A stretch of DNA of 64,000 bases from Phanerodontia chrysosporium (GCA_001910725.1 MJGA01000006.1:372001-436000), one strand, 5' to 3'; shown: positions 22,346 to 34,310, counted from the first letter of the stretch. Program-made: numbers and translations. Notes: generated by a model not told the origin, from the sequence alone.

Positions 22346-23871
22346 ATGGGTTTCTGGGATACACTCTGTGTCCACTGTGGCGTCTCCCCGAGTGGGGGCC
22401 CCCGGTGGTTCTCCAGCGAAAGCATACTCAGCCGCGAAGCCGCCATGATGGCAGCTGTCATACTCAAGAACGGCACAAGCACCCTTCCTCAAGACGAGCT
22501 ACAGTCCATCATACTTCAGCGTTGCAGGCTGCCCAAGAGGCAGACTTCCCCGAGGGACTCGGCTATCGGGACTACACAGAGACCTGCATCGCGGTCGGTT
22601 ATTGGGACAATGACGGCGCGAACCTATACTCTCGCAACGTCTCCAAGCGGCAGATGCCTGACGGCCGTTGTGCCGAAGTGCGCCGCGTCCGTCATGCGGA
22701 TGGCTATGGCGGCAAGTTCAACAGCATTGTCACCGTTGATGACGATGGCAAGGAGGAGGAACTGTGGCGACACACGTACTGTGACCCGCCGGACTCGCCG
22801 TGCGTCTTCGTATGCGAACACTGCTTCTATTATCTCGAGAAATGGCTCGATCTCGGTGAACATGGGCCTCTTCCCGACCGACGCATTGGCTTTCCCACTG
22901 AGTCGGAGCCGCTGTCTCTTGCACAGGAGCTGTATGAGATCATCAATATCTATAGCGGCGCGTCTAGAGGTATGATTGTCCACCCAGTCCTTGCAAAGTT
23001 GATCACTGAAGTGAGTCGAACTCGCAGACTACAGTAGCCTGATCGAGGACATGATCGACTACGATGGCATCCGAGAGTCTCTTCAGCAATGTCAGGACTG
23101 GCTCTACCCAGGGTGCTGGAGAAACCCAGACCATCTTGCGCGTGCGATCGAGCAGGGTATCCGAGGAGAGGAGCTTGTGCCTGCTGTCATGCGAGATGTC
23201 AGAGCTTGGATGTTCATGCGACCCGACGTGTAAGTCGCAATGTTCGCATACGCCCATCGCTCTGGAAACACGCGCTCATCATATGTATGCAGATGGCCAG
23301 AACCACCATCCAAGATCACGACTCCATCCTTTGAAGAGTACCCATTGACGGTGCAGAGCGCGACGCCCAGCCTCGGAACACTCCCACTCGAGCTGCTTCT
23401 GCCCTCCTCGCAGGCCTACCGCTCGTATCTCTGCTGAACCTCTCTGCAACGTGTCGCTCCTTGCGTCACCAAATCACGGACCCCGACTTTCTCGATCAAG
23501 TGCTGAAGCAAGCCCTTGCTCACGGGAGCCTTCAGTGGCTTGCGCCTGTCGAGAACATGCCCGGCGGCGAGGTCGGAGACGCGTACGACTCGATGCGGCT
23601 TTGGCTCCCCGAGGACTGTCGCGCCGCGGCGGGCAGCCCGCTGGTTCATCCAAACTTCCCACGCCTTGCGTTCGTGCGTGCGTGCTGGGACTCGGACTCG
23701 ATGATGAACCGCAAGCGGCTCTGGGGCCTCGTACGTCAGTTCGAGGCACTCTGGCGCGAGTACCGCCTCCACGGCTGGAAGGAGGACTATTTCTTTGACT
23801 CGCGTGGAGTCGAGCAGGACGGGATGATGAAGACATGTCAGATGATTAAAGGATCCCCATTGTCCGGATAG
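22346..23871 (+). CDS. F-box protein with N-terminal cysteine module, family copy C
   Basis: Begins MGFWDTLCVHCGVSPSGGPR. The cysteine module includes FPEGLGYRDYTETCIAVGYW and FVCEHCFYYLEKWLDL. Exon 2 holds the linker YPGCWRNPDHLARAIEQG and MRDVRAWMFMRPDV (23100-23230). Exon 3 has the F-box (LGTLPLELLL ... SLLNLSATCRSL, 23375-23465), HGSLQWLAPVENMP and the signature ACWDSDSMMNRKRLW plus YRLHGWKEDYFFDSR. It is very close to copy D in coding and promoter sequence. The frame breaks by one missing base twice: near 22519 (CAGCG where the paralogue predicts CAGGCG) and near 23402 (GCCCTCC instead of GCCCCTCC). Both are in G/C runs, so an assembly error is as likely as pseudogenisation. The tail is shorter than in D (no acidic stretch), ending KGSPLSG. 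Confidence 0.7.
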
Positions 23872-24572
23872 AATCAGTACGCGTACTCTGCGTCACTACC
23901 GACCTCGAATGACAGCGCGTCGTTACAACTTGAATGCATCGCCGGTCTCATTCCCTGCCATGAGCGCAGGTGCGCGATGGATTGTCTACCTCCGTTGCTG
24001 CATCGCATTTGCGGTCGTCACTCGAGACTTCACTTTCTCTGATTCACTGCCCCACTGCCTGCACCCCCAGCGCTCTCAACGCATCAGAGCGGTCATCATT
24101 AATCCGCTCGGGAACGGGCTACCGAGTCGTAGTACGGTACTCCTTCCTGTCCCTCGGTCCTGCCAAGAATTGATCCGGAGCGGCGCGGCAGGCTGCCGAC
24201 CGGTGATGCTCACGTTCAAGTGCATCCATCGACACTGCCGTTCCTCTACCACACCTTCAATACTTTTGTTTCGGTCTAACGAGGCCGTGTAGAGCACCTG
24301 ATACCGGAGGTCAACTCTCGAACTCGCACGAGCCACCAGAATGCGGACCACCAAGTTAGAAAACCATCGTTAATCAGACGTGAACTCGTGCGCACTTCCT
24401 GGAAGTATGAGCCTTCATCGGAGGGTGCACAAATCTGCGACGGTGGGCGCAGATCTTTGACGTCATATAAAAGGCTCACTAAAGGAATCGTTTCCTATCC
24501 AGAACAAGAGAGACCACCGCATACAGTCATTCATCGAAACCTACGCTTCATCACCCTTTATAACACACAGTC
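23872..24572. other. intergenic, promoter of the phospholipase-lectin gene
   Basis: No gene is seen in these 700 bases. A TATA box (TATAAAAG, 24466-24473) lies about 100 bases before the next start codon. Confidence 0.6.
24466..24473 (+). promoter_or_regulatory. TATA box of the phospholipase-lectin gene
   Basis: TATAAAAG, about 100 bases upstream of the ATG at 24573, which leaves a 5' UTR of usual length. Confidence 0.6.
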
Positions 24573-27094
24573 ATGTCTTCCAACCGTGCTACTCAAGGCG
24601 TTGTTGGCGATACCGCCATGAAGAAGTAAGAGTACTGCCGTTGCATTACTGAGAACTCTGCTGACCTATACGGTATAGGACGGACCGCGCTCAAGCGACG
24701 GCGGAACCAGTTTTCAGCGGGTTCAGCCGCGCTGCAACTACCATCGCTCTGCCTTACAAACCTTCTCAAGGGATAATTTGTAGGTGTCAGCTGTGTCATT
24801 CATGAACGACACGAATGCTAACATGTTGCTGCAGGGTTCAAGTACCATGAATACGGCTACATCGGCGACGCTGTGAATCTGCGTCTCAGTAGCGGCGTGC
24901 AGGTCCCTGCCGGAAACTACCCGCTCACGATGCATAACGGCCTGCGACTGACCTACGGCCAAATCAGCGCGCTCGCCGGCGAGTTTTACGGCACGAAGTA
25001 CCCTATTTCGGATGGCCCCACCCCCGAGGACAAGCAGAAACGCTTTCTCGATGCCTTCTCTTGGCTTGCCAATGACACCACGCGCCAGCCGAAGGAGTGT
25101 ACCGACATCCTTGCGCTCCTCCAGCCCGAACTCGACGCTATCAACCTCGCTGTACAGCTCCAGAAGGACCCATCCATGTTGTACAATGGTATCCTGCCCG
25201 ACATCACCGACAGGCTGCAAAGCGCTACCAGCGGACGGCCCACCGAGATTCCAGACTACCTCGGCCTTGCGAGTATCAACTGGGATCGCTTCGGTATCCA
25301 TGCTCGCCACACGTATAACGCCGGCCATACCGTCGCACTGCTGGTGGCGGCGAAAGGCGATCTAGAGAAGGCCTATACTTTGAACGCCTTTGCAGATCGC
25401 TACCTCCACGACTCGTTCTCTGCCGGTCATCTGCGCACGCCGCGATCCATGCTACACAGTGCCGATGGCGCGAAAGACATGTGTGCCAAGGTACGTCCCT
25501 TATCCTTCCATTGCGTAGCATGGCTGACGTATAGAGACGCATAGTTTATGCATGACGAAGATAATGCGATCGGATTGACGGTGAAGAACCCGGCCGGCGA
25601 TGCTTGGACTGTCTACGGGGGCACACGCACCCTCGATGCCGTGAACTCTGAGAACACGGGGCGCTGCCTGGAAGCCTTGCAAACGTCTGCAGACGAAATC
25701 TGGGCGGCATGGCGGTACAAGGATGCGACACCGGTGTTCAAGGCATGGGATTTCGCCCCCACACTGGAGTCTGCAAATGGGCCGCAAGTCCTCGCGCCGC
25801 TGTTCAAGGACGGGGGGTTGTGCAGGTCGAACTTCCACGACCGCAGGACGGAGTCGTACACCACTTCATGGTCACCCGATGCCGTCGCCCGCGAGCTGTG
25901 GGTGGATTCGTGGTGGAGCTACCCAATCTCGATCGATGGCCCCCAGCACATTCTTCCCTGGACGGGCATCACTGCGTGCACTAGCGGAGTGAACTACCTT
26001 CAGACGATGGTGCTCTACCAGAATCCCGACGACGGCATCCGCATGAGCCAGGTCATTCAAATCCCTTCTACCAAGGAATATGCATGGTCTGGTGGTCCCA
26101 CCTCCAGGACCCTCGCAGACGGCCTCTGGTTTACTCCCATGGCTTCTGTCGCCTGGCAAAGGAAAGACTATGAAGAATATACTCTTGAGGTACGTTGCAT
26201 GACTTTCTATGTTCAAGCAGTGAGGGACATTGACATATGACGACAGGGTTATGCCTTCTACGTCGACGAAGACCACTATCTAAGCGATGCCCATTATATC
26301 GCCGGAAATGGTCTCCAGGCAACCTTAAGAACTCGTTGGGCATTGGCATGGACTGGTTCGGCTCCATGGCGGCTACAACCTGGTTCGATGGTTCGCACGC
26401 CATCCGCCTCTACCTGCAAGGTGTGTTCAATCTACGTTTTTCGCTCTCGTTTTGCTGATAAGCACGCACAGAGGCTGGAAAGACGCAGATACAGGAGGTG
26501 CGTTGGGACAGCGCCAGCAAGAGATGGAGCCGTGGTGCCACCCTATACGACGCTGCCAAAGGGACTAGTCTCGCCGCTATCGCATTTCCTGTGCCGGGAG
26601 AACAAGAGAATGCCGTTGACAGTGTCCACGTATATTACCAGACATCCGACAGCATCATCAGGTGTGCTACCTGGGCGCGGGTCGAAGGTTGGCAACAGAG
26701 TATGTATATCCCATACCGTGTCGTCATCCTAGCGTACTCATATGCTCCAACAGACACCTCAATTCAGTGGACAGATGCTGCTCCCTTCACAGGGCTTGCA
26801 GCTGTAATCACGCCTGTTGGATTCAGCAAAGCCGCCAACGTGTTTTACACCGGTAACGACTCCGAACGATCATTCTGTCAGAGAGTCTGGACGAACGAGA
26901 CTGGCAAGAACTGGACGCTCTACAAGCAGCCGCAGCCGGTCAAGCGCATGAACACCAGTCTTGCCGCTGTGCCGTCGGATGCTGGATTCCCGCTGAGGCT
27001 CTACTGCCAGGACTCTCGGGGTCAAATCGTCGAGATTCAGCAAGGCATGTACGATCGGAAGTTGACGACCACCGTCGTTGCGAAGCCCTTCTAA
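24573..27094 (+). CDS. phospholipase C-like domain fused to a fucose-lectin-type beta-propeller
   Basis: Exon 1 is short (MSSNRATQGVVGDTAMKK). The first domain (24840-25490) has the metal-site pattern of the zinc-dependent phospholipase C/S1-P1 fold: NWDRFGIHARHTYNAGHTVA followed by ALxxFADRxLHDSFSAGHLRTPR, giving several His and Asp ligands. The second part (25960-27094) resembles a six-bladed fucose-binding lectin: repeats such as TMVLYQNPDDGIRMSQV, RLYLQEAGKTQIQEVRW, HVYYQTSDSIIRCATW and RLYCQDSRGQIVEI. At least six introns are present. No signal peptide is visible at the first Met. The frame breaks once at 26318-26319 (CAGGC where CAGGGC is expected), between IAGNGLQ and NLKNSLGIGMDWF. 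The product may act on glycolipids or on foreign cells, but this is inference. Confidence 0.75.
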
Positions 27095-27689
27095 CGAGGA
27101 GGCCTGCCGATTGACGACGGAGGGACCAGATGTGATGCATTCGATCTATCCCGGACAGCGACGATCCCATTCTGTGACGATGTACTGCACTTTTATTCAG
27201 TTGTACTTACATAGTCGTAGGGTATGTCAAGCTTTCTGTTGACAATATTTATGGGTTCTGTCGATGCATATCGCCCGATTTTACACGAAACGCCATGCAA
27301 CGTTGTTTTTTCATGTGTCTCCCTCTGGAGCCCATGCCACGTTCAAATTACCACGCGAGCGTCGTGCAGCAACAGTCTTGAATCCCGACGCAAGGCATGC
27401 ATCAGGCGCGACGCCCCATCAGCACTTCAGGGAACTTTAGCTGTGAGAATGACTTCGTTGTTTCTGTGGGCCGTGTACTGGTAGAGTATTGATGTCAGAA
27501 GGGAGCACCCTCCCAGCAGTAGTTGACAGTCCTCTCGGTGAATATATGGGGCATCTCTCGAAACAGGGACGTGCGTTCTTGCACAGCGAACGAGTGATCT
27601 ACCGACAAAGTCTCCAAGGCAAAATCAGCTGAGTAACAGTGCCTGCCAAGACCCTCCCGCCGCTGCTCGGCGGGCCCGACGCCGCCACA

Positions 27690-27726
27690 AGGCACGGCGG
27701 CGCGTGGGCGCATCAAAAGAAGGCCC
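27690..27726 (+). promoter_or_regulatory. upstream block shared with copy C promoter
   Basis: The core GGGCGCATCAAAAGAAG is the same as at 22217-22233, and the flanking GC-rich sequence also resembles it. Confidence 0.6.
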
Positions 27727-27770
27727 GGCGGACTGACTCACCACGCAGCGCAGCCAGCGACCGCCGTGTG

Positions 27771-27778
27771 TATAAAAG
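27771..27778 (+). promoter_or_regulatory. TATA box of F-box copy D
   Basis: TATAAAAG, 50 bases before the last bases of the 5' UTR and 57 bases from the ATG at 27828. Confidence 0.6.
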
Positions 27779-27827
27779 CAAAGCAGACACAACAGGGTCG
27801 CATCATCTCCGTTGGCAACACTCAGCA

Positions 27828-29570
27828 ATGGGCTTCTGGGACACCCTCTGCGTCCACTGTGCTGTCGCGCCGTCCGGCGGCCCTCGATGGTTCACCGACG
27901 ACGGCGAGCTCGTCGACGAAGCTTCTACAATGACCGCCGCCATCATCGAATCCGGCATCTGCTCGCAGCCCGAAGAGGAGCTGAAGCCGATTGTCCACGC
28001 CGCGTTGAAGGCTGCCTACGCCACAGACTTTCCCGAGGGCCTCGGATACGAGGAGTACGCGGACACGTTCATCGCCGTGGGATATTGGAGAGAGGGTGGC
28101 ATCCCATTGTTCTATCGCTATGTTGCCAGGTGGCGCATTCCCGACGGCCGCCGTGCTGAGGTGCGCCGCCTGCGTGACTCGGATGGCTACGGCGCCAAGT
28201 TCAACACTATCGTCACCGTGGACGACGACGGCAAGGAGAAGACACGGCGAGAGCACACCTACTGCGACCCGCCAGAGTCGCCTTGCATCTTTGTTTGCGA
28301 GCGTTGCTTTTACTGTCTGGACAAGTGGCTCGACCTCGGGGAGCACGGTCCTCTGCCTCCGCGAAGCTGCGGGTTCCCGAACGATCCTGAGCCACTGCCT
28401 CTCGCAGCGGAGCTGTACGAGATTGTCAACGTTTACAGCGGCACAAGGAGGAGTAAGTTGCGTCTTCATTCTACCCGGACTCGATCTGCTCTGATGGTGG
28501 TGCTGTCAGACTTCAACAGTCTTCTGGAAGGAGTCATCGATTATGACGGTGTCGAAAAGTCCCTTGAACAGTGCCAGGACCATCTCTACCCAGGGTGCTG
28601 GAGGAATCCGAATCACCTTGCGCGTGCGATCGAGGACGGCTGCGCGGCGAAGAGCTCGTGCCTGCTATCATGCGGGATGTCCGGGCGTGGGTGTTCATGC
28701 GTCCAGACATGTAAGACATCTTGTCCTCAACACCAGCGGGGCTACGCTGACTAGCCGCTTCACGAATATAGTTGGCCAGAGCCTCCGTCTCCGATCACCA
28801 CACCACACTTCACAGAGTACGCGCTCACGCCACACTCCGGCACCCCTGCGCTCGGGGCGCTCCCGCCCGAGCTGCTCCTGCCTCTCCTTGCGAGCCTCCC
28901 GCTCCTCTCGCTGCTCAATCTCTCCGCGACGTGCCGCGCGCTGCGCCGGCAGCTCACGGACCCCGCGTTCCTCGACCAGGTGCTCAAGCAGGCGCTCACG
29001 CGCGGGAGCCTGCAGTGGCTCGCGCCGCTCGAGCGCATGCCCGGGGACGAGGTCGTGCGCGCGCACGGCGCGATGCGGCGCTGGCTCCCCGAGGGCTGCC
29101 GCGCCGCGGAGGGCGACCCGCTCGCGCACCCGGCCTTCCCGCGCCTCGCGTTCGTGCGCGCGTGCTGGGACTCGGACTCGATGATGAACCGCAAGCGGCT
29201 CTGGGGCCAGGTGCGCCAGTTCGAGGCGCTCTGGCGCGAGTACCGCCTCCACGGCTGGAAGGAGGACTATTTCTTCGACTCGCGCGAGGTTGAGACCTAT
29301 GCGGATGGCGATGACATGCCTGCCCGGTGGAGGATCGACCCAAACGAGACCGATTCGTCCGAGTCAGGGGAATCTGAGGAAGAGGACGGAGAGGAGGAAG
29401 GAGATGGCGAGACACAGGAGTCGGAGAACGACAACAATGATGGTGGCGATGATTCTGGAGAAGATGGTGCAGATCTGGTAATGAATGCGCTGACGTTTAT
29501 GGCTGAAGAGGACGACATCACATCGGGCGCAGACTCGGAGCTGGAAGCGACTAACTCGCAGCCTAGATGA
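27828..29570 (+). CDS. F-box protein with N-terminal cysteine module, family copy D
   Basis: The best preserved member. Exon 1 (27828-28453) runs MGFWDTLCVHCAVAPSGGPR, FPEGLGYEEYADTFIAVGYW, a VTVDDDGKEK strand, FVCERCFYCLDKWLDLGEHG and LPPRSCGFP to NVYSGTRR. Exon 2 holds YPGCWRNPNHLARAIEDG and, after a one-base break at 28638-28640 (GGCTG for GGCCTG), GEELVPAIMRDVRAWVFMRP. Exon 3 has the F-box (LGALPPELLLPLLASLPLLS, 28850-28910), GSLQWLAPLERMPGDEV, ACWDSDSMMNRKRLW and EYRLHGWKEDYFFDSREVE. It ends with an acidic tail of about 60 residues (29340-29480) not present in copies A or C. The F-box should bind Skp1; the cysteine module and the C-terminal part probably choose the target. The very GC-rich exon 3 (28840-29200) differs in codon use from exon 1. 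Confidence 0.8.
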
Positions 29571-29669
29571 GTGAATCGCAGTGCACTACTGATAGCTTGT
29601 GAAACTCCAAGAAATACATACACGCTAAAATATCTGTCTCGTTATGCATCCATCTCGCCCCGCATGCAT

Positions 29670-31570
29670 TCACTGCAACGAATCCAGAAGGTCCTCGCCC
29701 GCCCGAGCCGCGGCACCGCCGGGGGCCCAGAGCCGCAGCGACGTCTCGCGGAGCTCGCGCACCTTGGCACGCTTCGCCTCGCCGTCTGCGCCGAACGCCT
29801 TGTCGAGCACCGCGGCGGCCTCCGCGCGCACGGCGTCGAGCGTGCCGGCGGGTGCCTTGCCCGTGCGGTAGATGGGCCTGAGGCCGTCGCCGGTGCGCAC
29901 CTCGAGCAGCTCGTACGCGACGCCGAGGTTCTCGGTGAGCTGGATCGCGTTGAGCGGCTGTTCCGCGGCGAAGGGCCAGCAGATCCTGTGCGGCGCCTGG
30001 TCAGCATGGGGAGGCACGAGCGAGGAAAGGCAGGTGCGCGTACATCGGGACGCCGGCGTAGATGGACTCGACGACGCTGTTGAAGCCGGCATGCGTCACG
30101 AAACAACCGGTCGCCTGAGCGCGGTGAGTGAAGGGATTGATAGTGTGTATATAGACGTACCGGATGCTCCAGTATGGCTTGCTGAGGGGCCCAGGGGACC
30201 AGAAGCCCCGTCCCAGAGGCCTTGACCTTGGTCTGAAGTTCATCAGGGACCTTTGCCTCAGGCGATGCGTGCGACATGATCTATAGAAGGTATCAGCCTG
30301 TCCGTTCGACCCTCGAGCTGTTCAGCTATCGCTTACAAATGGTATTTTTTTCTCGATCATGACGTCGAGGAACGTCCACACGATCTCTGGCTTGATCGTC
30401 CAGAATATAGTTCCAAAGGACATCTAAAATCAATATTTGTAAGGGGATCAAGAGGCCATAGACATGGCTAGCACGTACGTAGATCATAGACCGCTCGCCA
30501 CGAGTTTCCAAGGTCGTCTTCAAGAAGCTAGCGATTTCAGGAGACTTGGCGGCCTGCCTTGCTTCCACGGCGTCGGACCTCTTTGTCATAGGCAGCAACG
30601 GACCGAGGAGGTACAGCTTCCTGGACGTGCGGGCGAAAAAGTCGGAGAGGCCCTCCACGACCCCCTCGGGTTCAACGCATTCCATCGAGCCGGAAATGAA
30701 TGCGTCACACTCTTTGAGGAACCTAGAGAAACACAGATGTTGAACAGTGAACATCACGAATAGATAGAAACATACTGCATGGCGAGGTAGCGGATGAAGC
30801 CAAGCGGTGCTTCGAATGTACGCTGTTATGGCACGAGTTAGCAAATTGACACGCCTTCGTTTCAAGCAGAAACTGACCGCTTGAGGATTTGCCTCATAGA
30901 AGTACACCTTAGGAAAGCCAGGAATCGTGATGATCTCGTCGGAGGGGATTTTGACAACCTGGCCCCGTATCAGTGAGTTGGACGTATGGGAACTACATTC
31001 ACTTACAGCATTAGCCGCCTCTCGAAGAGACACGCCATTCTTCTGCATGTACTCCTGTATCTTCTCCTCAATGAAGGTCTGGCCGCTCGCCTGCAGGGCT
31101 GACGCGCCGCTGAGCGCATAGACACCGAGGACGGAGCTTGGACCGATGCAGAAGACCTTCACAGTGCTGCTCAGCTTGCTCGCGATTTGCTTGAGCGGGT
31201 ACGACATGATCTGCGTACAGTTAGCGACAGCAGCGTCAAGTTAGGCAGGTACTTACATCGATTATGACGGCGCGAGGTGCTGCAAGCGCAGGCAAATCTT
31301 TCTGCGTATGAACGCAGTGAATGGCCCGCCCGCTCAGGAGCTTCTGATACTCTGCCTCAAACGCAGGACCGACTACATCGTAGTCAAACATGTTCTGCGC
31401 GTGCGCTTGAAGAGCAGCAATCCTGGCATAACGATGTTAATTGTGTCTACTATGAGAGTGACAAAAGGAGAATACCTGATACGGGCCTGAAGGGCATCTT
31501 CACCTTCTTCGAAATTCGCTGCGATTTCATCCACCACTTTTGCATAATTGTTAGGAGCGATGAAGACGGT
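29670..31570 (-). pseudogene. UDP-glycosyltransferase, 5'-truncated
   Basis: A GT-B family 1 glycosyltransferase spread over about eight exons. Visible parts in order: TVFIAPNNYAKVVDEIAANF (31568-31509); QNMFDYDVVGPAFEAEYQKLL; APRAVIIDIMSYPLKQIASK; FISGSMECVEPEGVVEGL; FGTIFWTIKPEIVWTFLDVM; LLVPWAPQQAILEHP; the donor-binding signature CFVTHAGFNSVVESIYAGVP; then PFAAEQPLNAIQLTENLGVA and the end EDLLDSLQ (stop 29670). All introns splice in frame. Upstream of TVFIAPNNY an in-frame TGA appears within three codons and no acceptor AG lies between, and the normal first strand and glycine-rich N-terminus (about 35 residues) is not found. So the gene has lost its 5' end, or starts at an inner Met and lacks part of the acceptor domain. 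Confidence 0.7.
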
Positions 31571-34310
31571 GACACATCAGCAATTTCCTAGCGGCTCTTA
31601 CAGCGCCTTTGGCACTTTCACAGACGCGCAAGCATTCAGACGGCGTTCTTATTCAGTTATGTACCGCTTTCAAAGCACGGCTTTCAGCTGTCAGACAGCT
31701 CTACAGTGTGCATCAAACAGTGTAAAGTGGCCTACATTCTAGTTTCCCAGCATTAAGTACAGGCTCAAGTTCAGGTTCATCCAGGGGACGGATTGCACAT
31801 GAATGAAGTTAAGCAGTGTATATTAATGCAGATACGATACAGTGTTGGTATATCTACAGGGGAACTATCCTAACTTATCAGGGGTCCTCAAGCCATGTGC
31901 ACGGTGCTACCAGATGTGGAACCTCATAGGCAATGCATGCCAACATGTATGAGGATGCAGCCCTGGACGTCAGAGTGTCAGTTACGCAACCACATATGAT
32001 AGCATGCAACCAACTGCTGCTTGAACATGGACACGAGCATCGACACGCCCACGGCAGCGCATGCAAATGTACTGGGTATTCCTGCGTACTTGGGCACAAC
32101 GTTGATGCATTTGCCATACAACGAAGGGACAACGGCGGTGTCACGGCCCCGATGCACCCGGCACCATGGACAGCGAGGGGCAGCTCACATAGGTGATGCA
32201 TCTGGCCGGCATGCGAGGTGAATGGATCTTGCACGTTCGTCTTCACACATGTCGTTGCAATGGTTGTAGCGGAGGACAGAGGTGACGAGCGAGGGCAGCA
32301 ACAAACCAAGAATGCACACTCACCCTGTATGGACACCAGATCCTACGAGTGGTTTCCTGTGGCAGACGTGTGCAAGGTGGCGAAGCGCACAGAAGGACTT
32401 GCTGTCGTCCAGCACATCGGCGGGCGCGAAGCGCAAGCAGAACGAGGGAGCTGGCCCCCGGCCGGCTTGGAAAGGTCATATGGGTACGTTGGTTGGTATC
32501 GAAAAATATGACAACTCACCGGTGTTCCACCAGGCTCTTACGCCCTGTACACTCGTCTATTTCTCCCAGTAGTCATCTTGGTTCACGGTTTGTGCATGTC
32601 TGTTCATTCCGTGCCATCGTGTCCTTGAGTGGTCGGTCTTCTGGATTGCTCCAGTAAGTAAAGTCGTGTGATTCATAGCCTTCAAGACTGACCGAATGGA
32701 GAGGAGAGGTACTCGTGGGTCAACCCAGGAGCATAGGTGTCGACGAGAGGACAGGCAAGTCGAGAGTGTAAAGCGCCGGCTGGACTTGGCACGGGCGCGT
32801 TCAACGAGGTCGAACCGTGGGAATACTGAAGCTTGAAGGAGCTCCCTTCACCGAAACGCATGCAGGCAGTCTGCCACGATGCCCCATCCTCTTACCTGGC
32901 CCCTGTCGGTGGCATTGCTGTCGACATTCAAAAATGGAATTCGGTTTACACACAGTTGGCACGCATATCTTCAGGTTGCTCGGCGGAGGTGAGCACACCT
33001 CGGATGACAGCGTCGACGAGCACGCAGATGCAAGAAGCGGTGAGCTTTCGTGGAATTGTTAGCCCGCATGGTATATAATGTAAGGTATGGTATTTGTTTG
33101 TGAAAGATGAGGTGTAAATACGCAATTTATATGCGAAACAAAGGGGGTAGGGCTCAGAGGTTAGTGTCCATGCCTGTTTGTGCATGTCTGTACTTGATGA
33201 AATGCTTTTACTTGATGGTGACATCCTACTTGACGACGAAAGCCGCTCTTTGCGTCTTTGTGGCGCTTGTGACAGCAGCAAGTATGAAAGCGCTGCAAGA
33301 CGGTCTGGGATATTGCTGATGCACGGATGTCGCGGAGTTTGGCCAGCTTGGCGGACAATGCACACATGGGGCGTACATGACCTGTGGAGGACCGTGGTCA
33401 GACGTTTGCGACGCATGAAAGAGTACGACGCACCCCAGAGGCCATAGGCGACGGCGACAATGTGCAGTGGGCTAGGAGAGGACATGGAGAAGAGTGCTGC
33501 TTGCTCTGAAGCTTGCCTGGCAGCGTGCTCCCCGGAGGCGTTTAAGTATCTGGCATTGTCTACGCGTGGAATAGGCTGCCGCCGTTTCCGGGCCGGGGCT
33601 AGTCATACGCATCACGCAGACAATGAGTGCTCTGCGGTGGAGTTCGCGGTTGTGCCGCGACGACTCGTCGCCGTCCGTGTGATCTCATCAGATAAGATTG
33701 ACACCTCGGATCTATCCACGCCTGCCGGTGTCCTCCAAAACGCCACAAGGTTTTCGGACCTTGAATATGCAGTCTGCCGCACTCTGCCTATACAGACTCA
33801 TCGGCTGCCACGATTACGCAAGGCCTCGGAAGCATGGACACATGACTGATCGGCCTGGATATGCAGCGGCTTGAGAATGTCACCTCGGCCCCCAATATGA
33901 TTTTGCACTCTACCTTGTACCAACGTAAGGTCTGGACCAGACTACGAGGCGACAACTCTGTCGAGGTAGTCATATATAAGAATCCGCAGACATTTGTATA
34001 CATTCCTCCGCCGACTTGCATGCGAGAAGAGTGTGTTTACGGTCGTGCCTGGTTTCTGCGTTCGCCGTTTGCAGGCAATCCTCATGTCATACGACGGTAC
34101 ATCCAGAGGATGTGCTCGTAGGTCAGATGTGACTACCTGGAGAAGCGGCGAGGTGCAGAAGGCCGAAAAGATCACTTTCGCTGAAATCCGACGTTTTCAT
34201 GCGCTGGAGAATTATACAGAGGATTGGACAATATAACCCTGGGAAAGATAGCGCTACAACAGAAAAAGCACGATAGCAATCCAACAAGCTAAAGGCGGAG
34301 GAGCTCACAG
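31571..34310. other. gene-poor stretch of about 2.7 kb
   Basis: Apart from one doubtful minus-strand frame at 32946-33485 no gene is recognised. Frames at 31878-32336 (Cys-rich, minus) and 32218-32511 are open by chance as far as I can judge. No terminal repeats, target-site duplications or transposase motifs were seen. Confidence 0.45.
32946..33485 (-). CDS. doubtful hypothetical protein
   Basis: An open frame of 179 codons starting MSSPSPLHIVAVAYGLWGAS. The first 25 residues look like a membrane or signal segment followed by basic residues (MRRKRL), and a Ser-rich stretch is at residues 95-115. There is no known family and composition after residue 60 looks random. It may be the first exon of a decayed gene. 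Confidence 0.22.
   Translation of the reverse strand: MSSPSPLHIVAVAYGLWGASYSFMRRKRLTTVLHRSCTPHVCIVRQAGQTPRHPCISNIPDRLAALSYLLLSQAPQRRKERLSSSSRMSPSSKSISSSTDMHKQAWTLTSEPYPLCFAYKLRIYTSSFTNKYHTLHYIPCGLTIPRKLTASCICVLVDAVIRGVLTSAEQPEDMRANCV

Larger units (their letters stand above)
27095..27827. other. intergenic, promoter of F-box copy D
   Basis: No gene is seen. The block shared with copy C is at 27690-27726 and a TATA box at 27771-27778. Confidence 0.6.

Noticed and set aside
28772..29293. Second long frame (Ala/Arg-rich) inside F-box copy D
   Set aside because: It is a shadow of the GC-rich exon 3 in another frame.
31878..32336. Minus-strand Cys-rich frame of 152 codons
   Set aside because: The high cysteine count follows from TGC/TGT-rich DNA; there is no signal peptide and no regular spacing.
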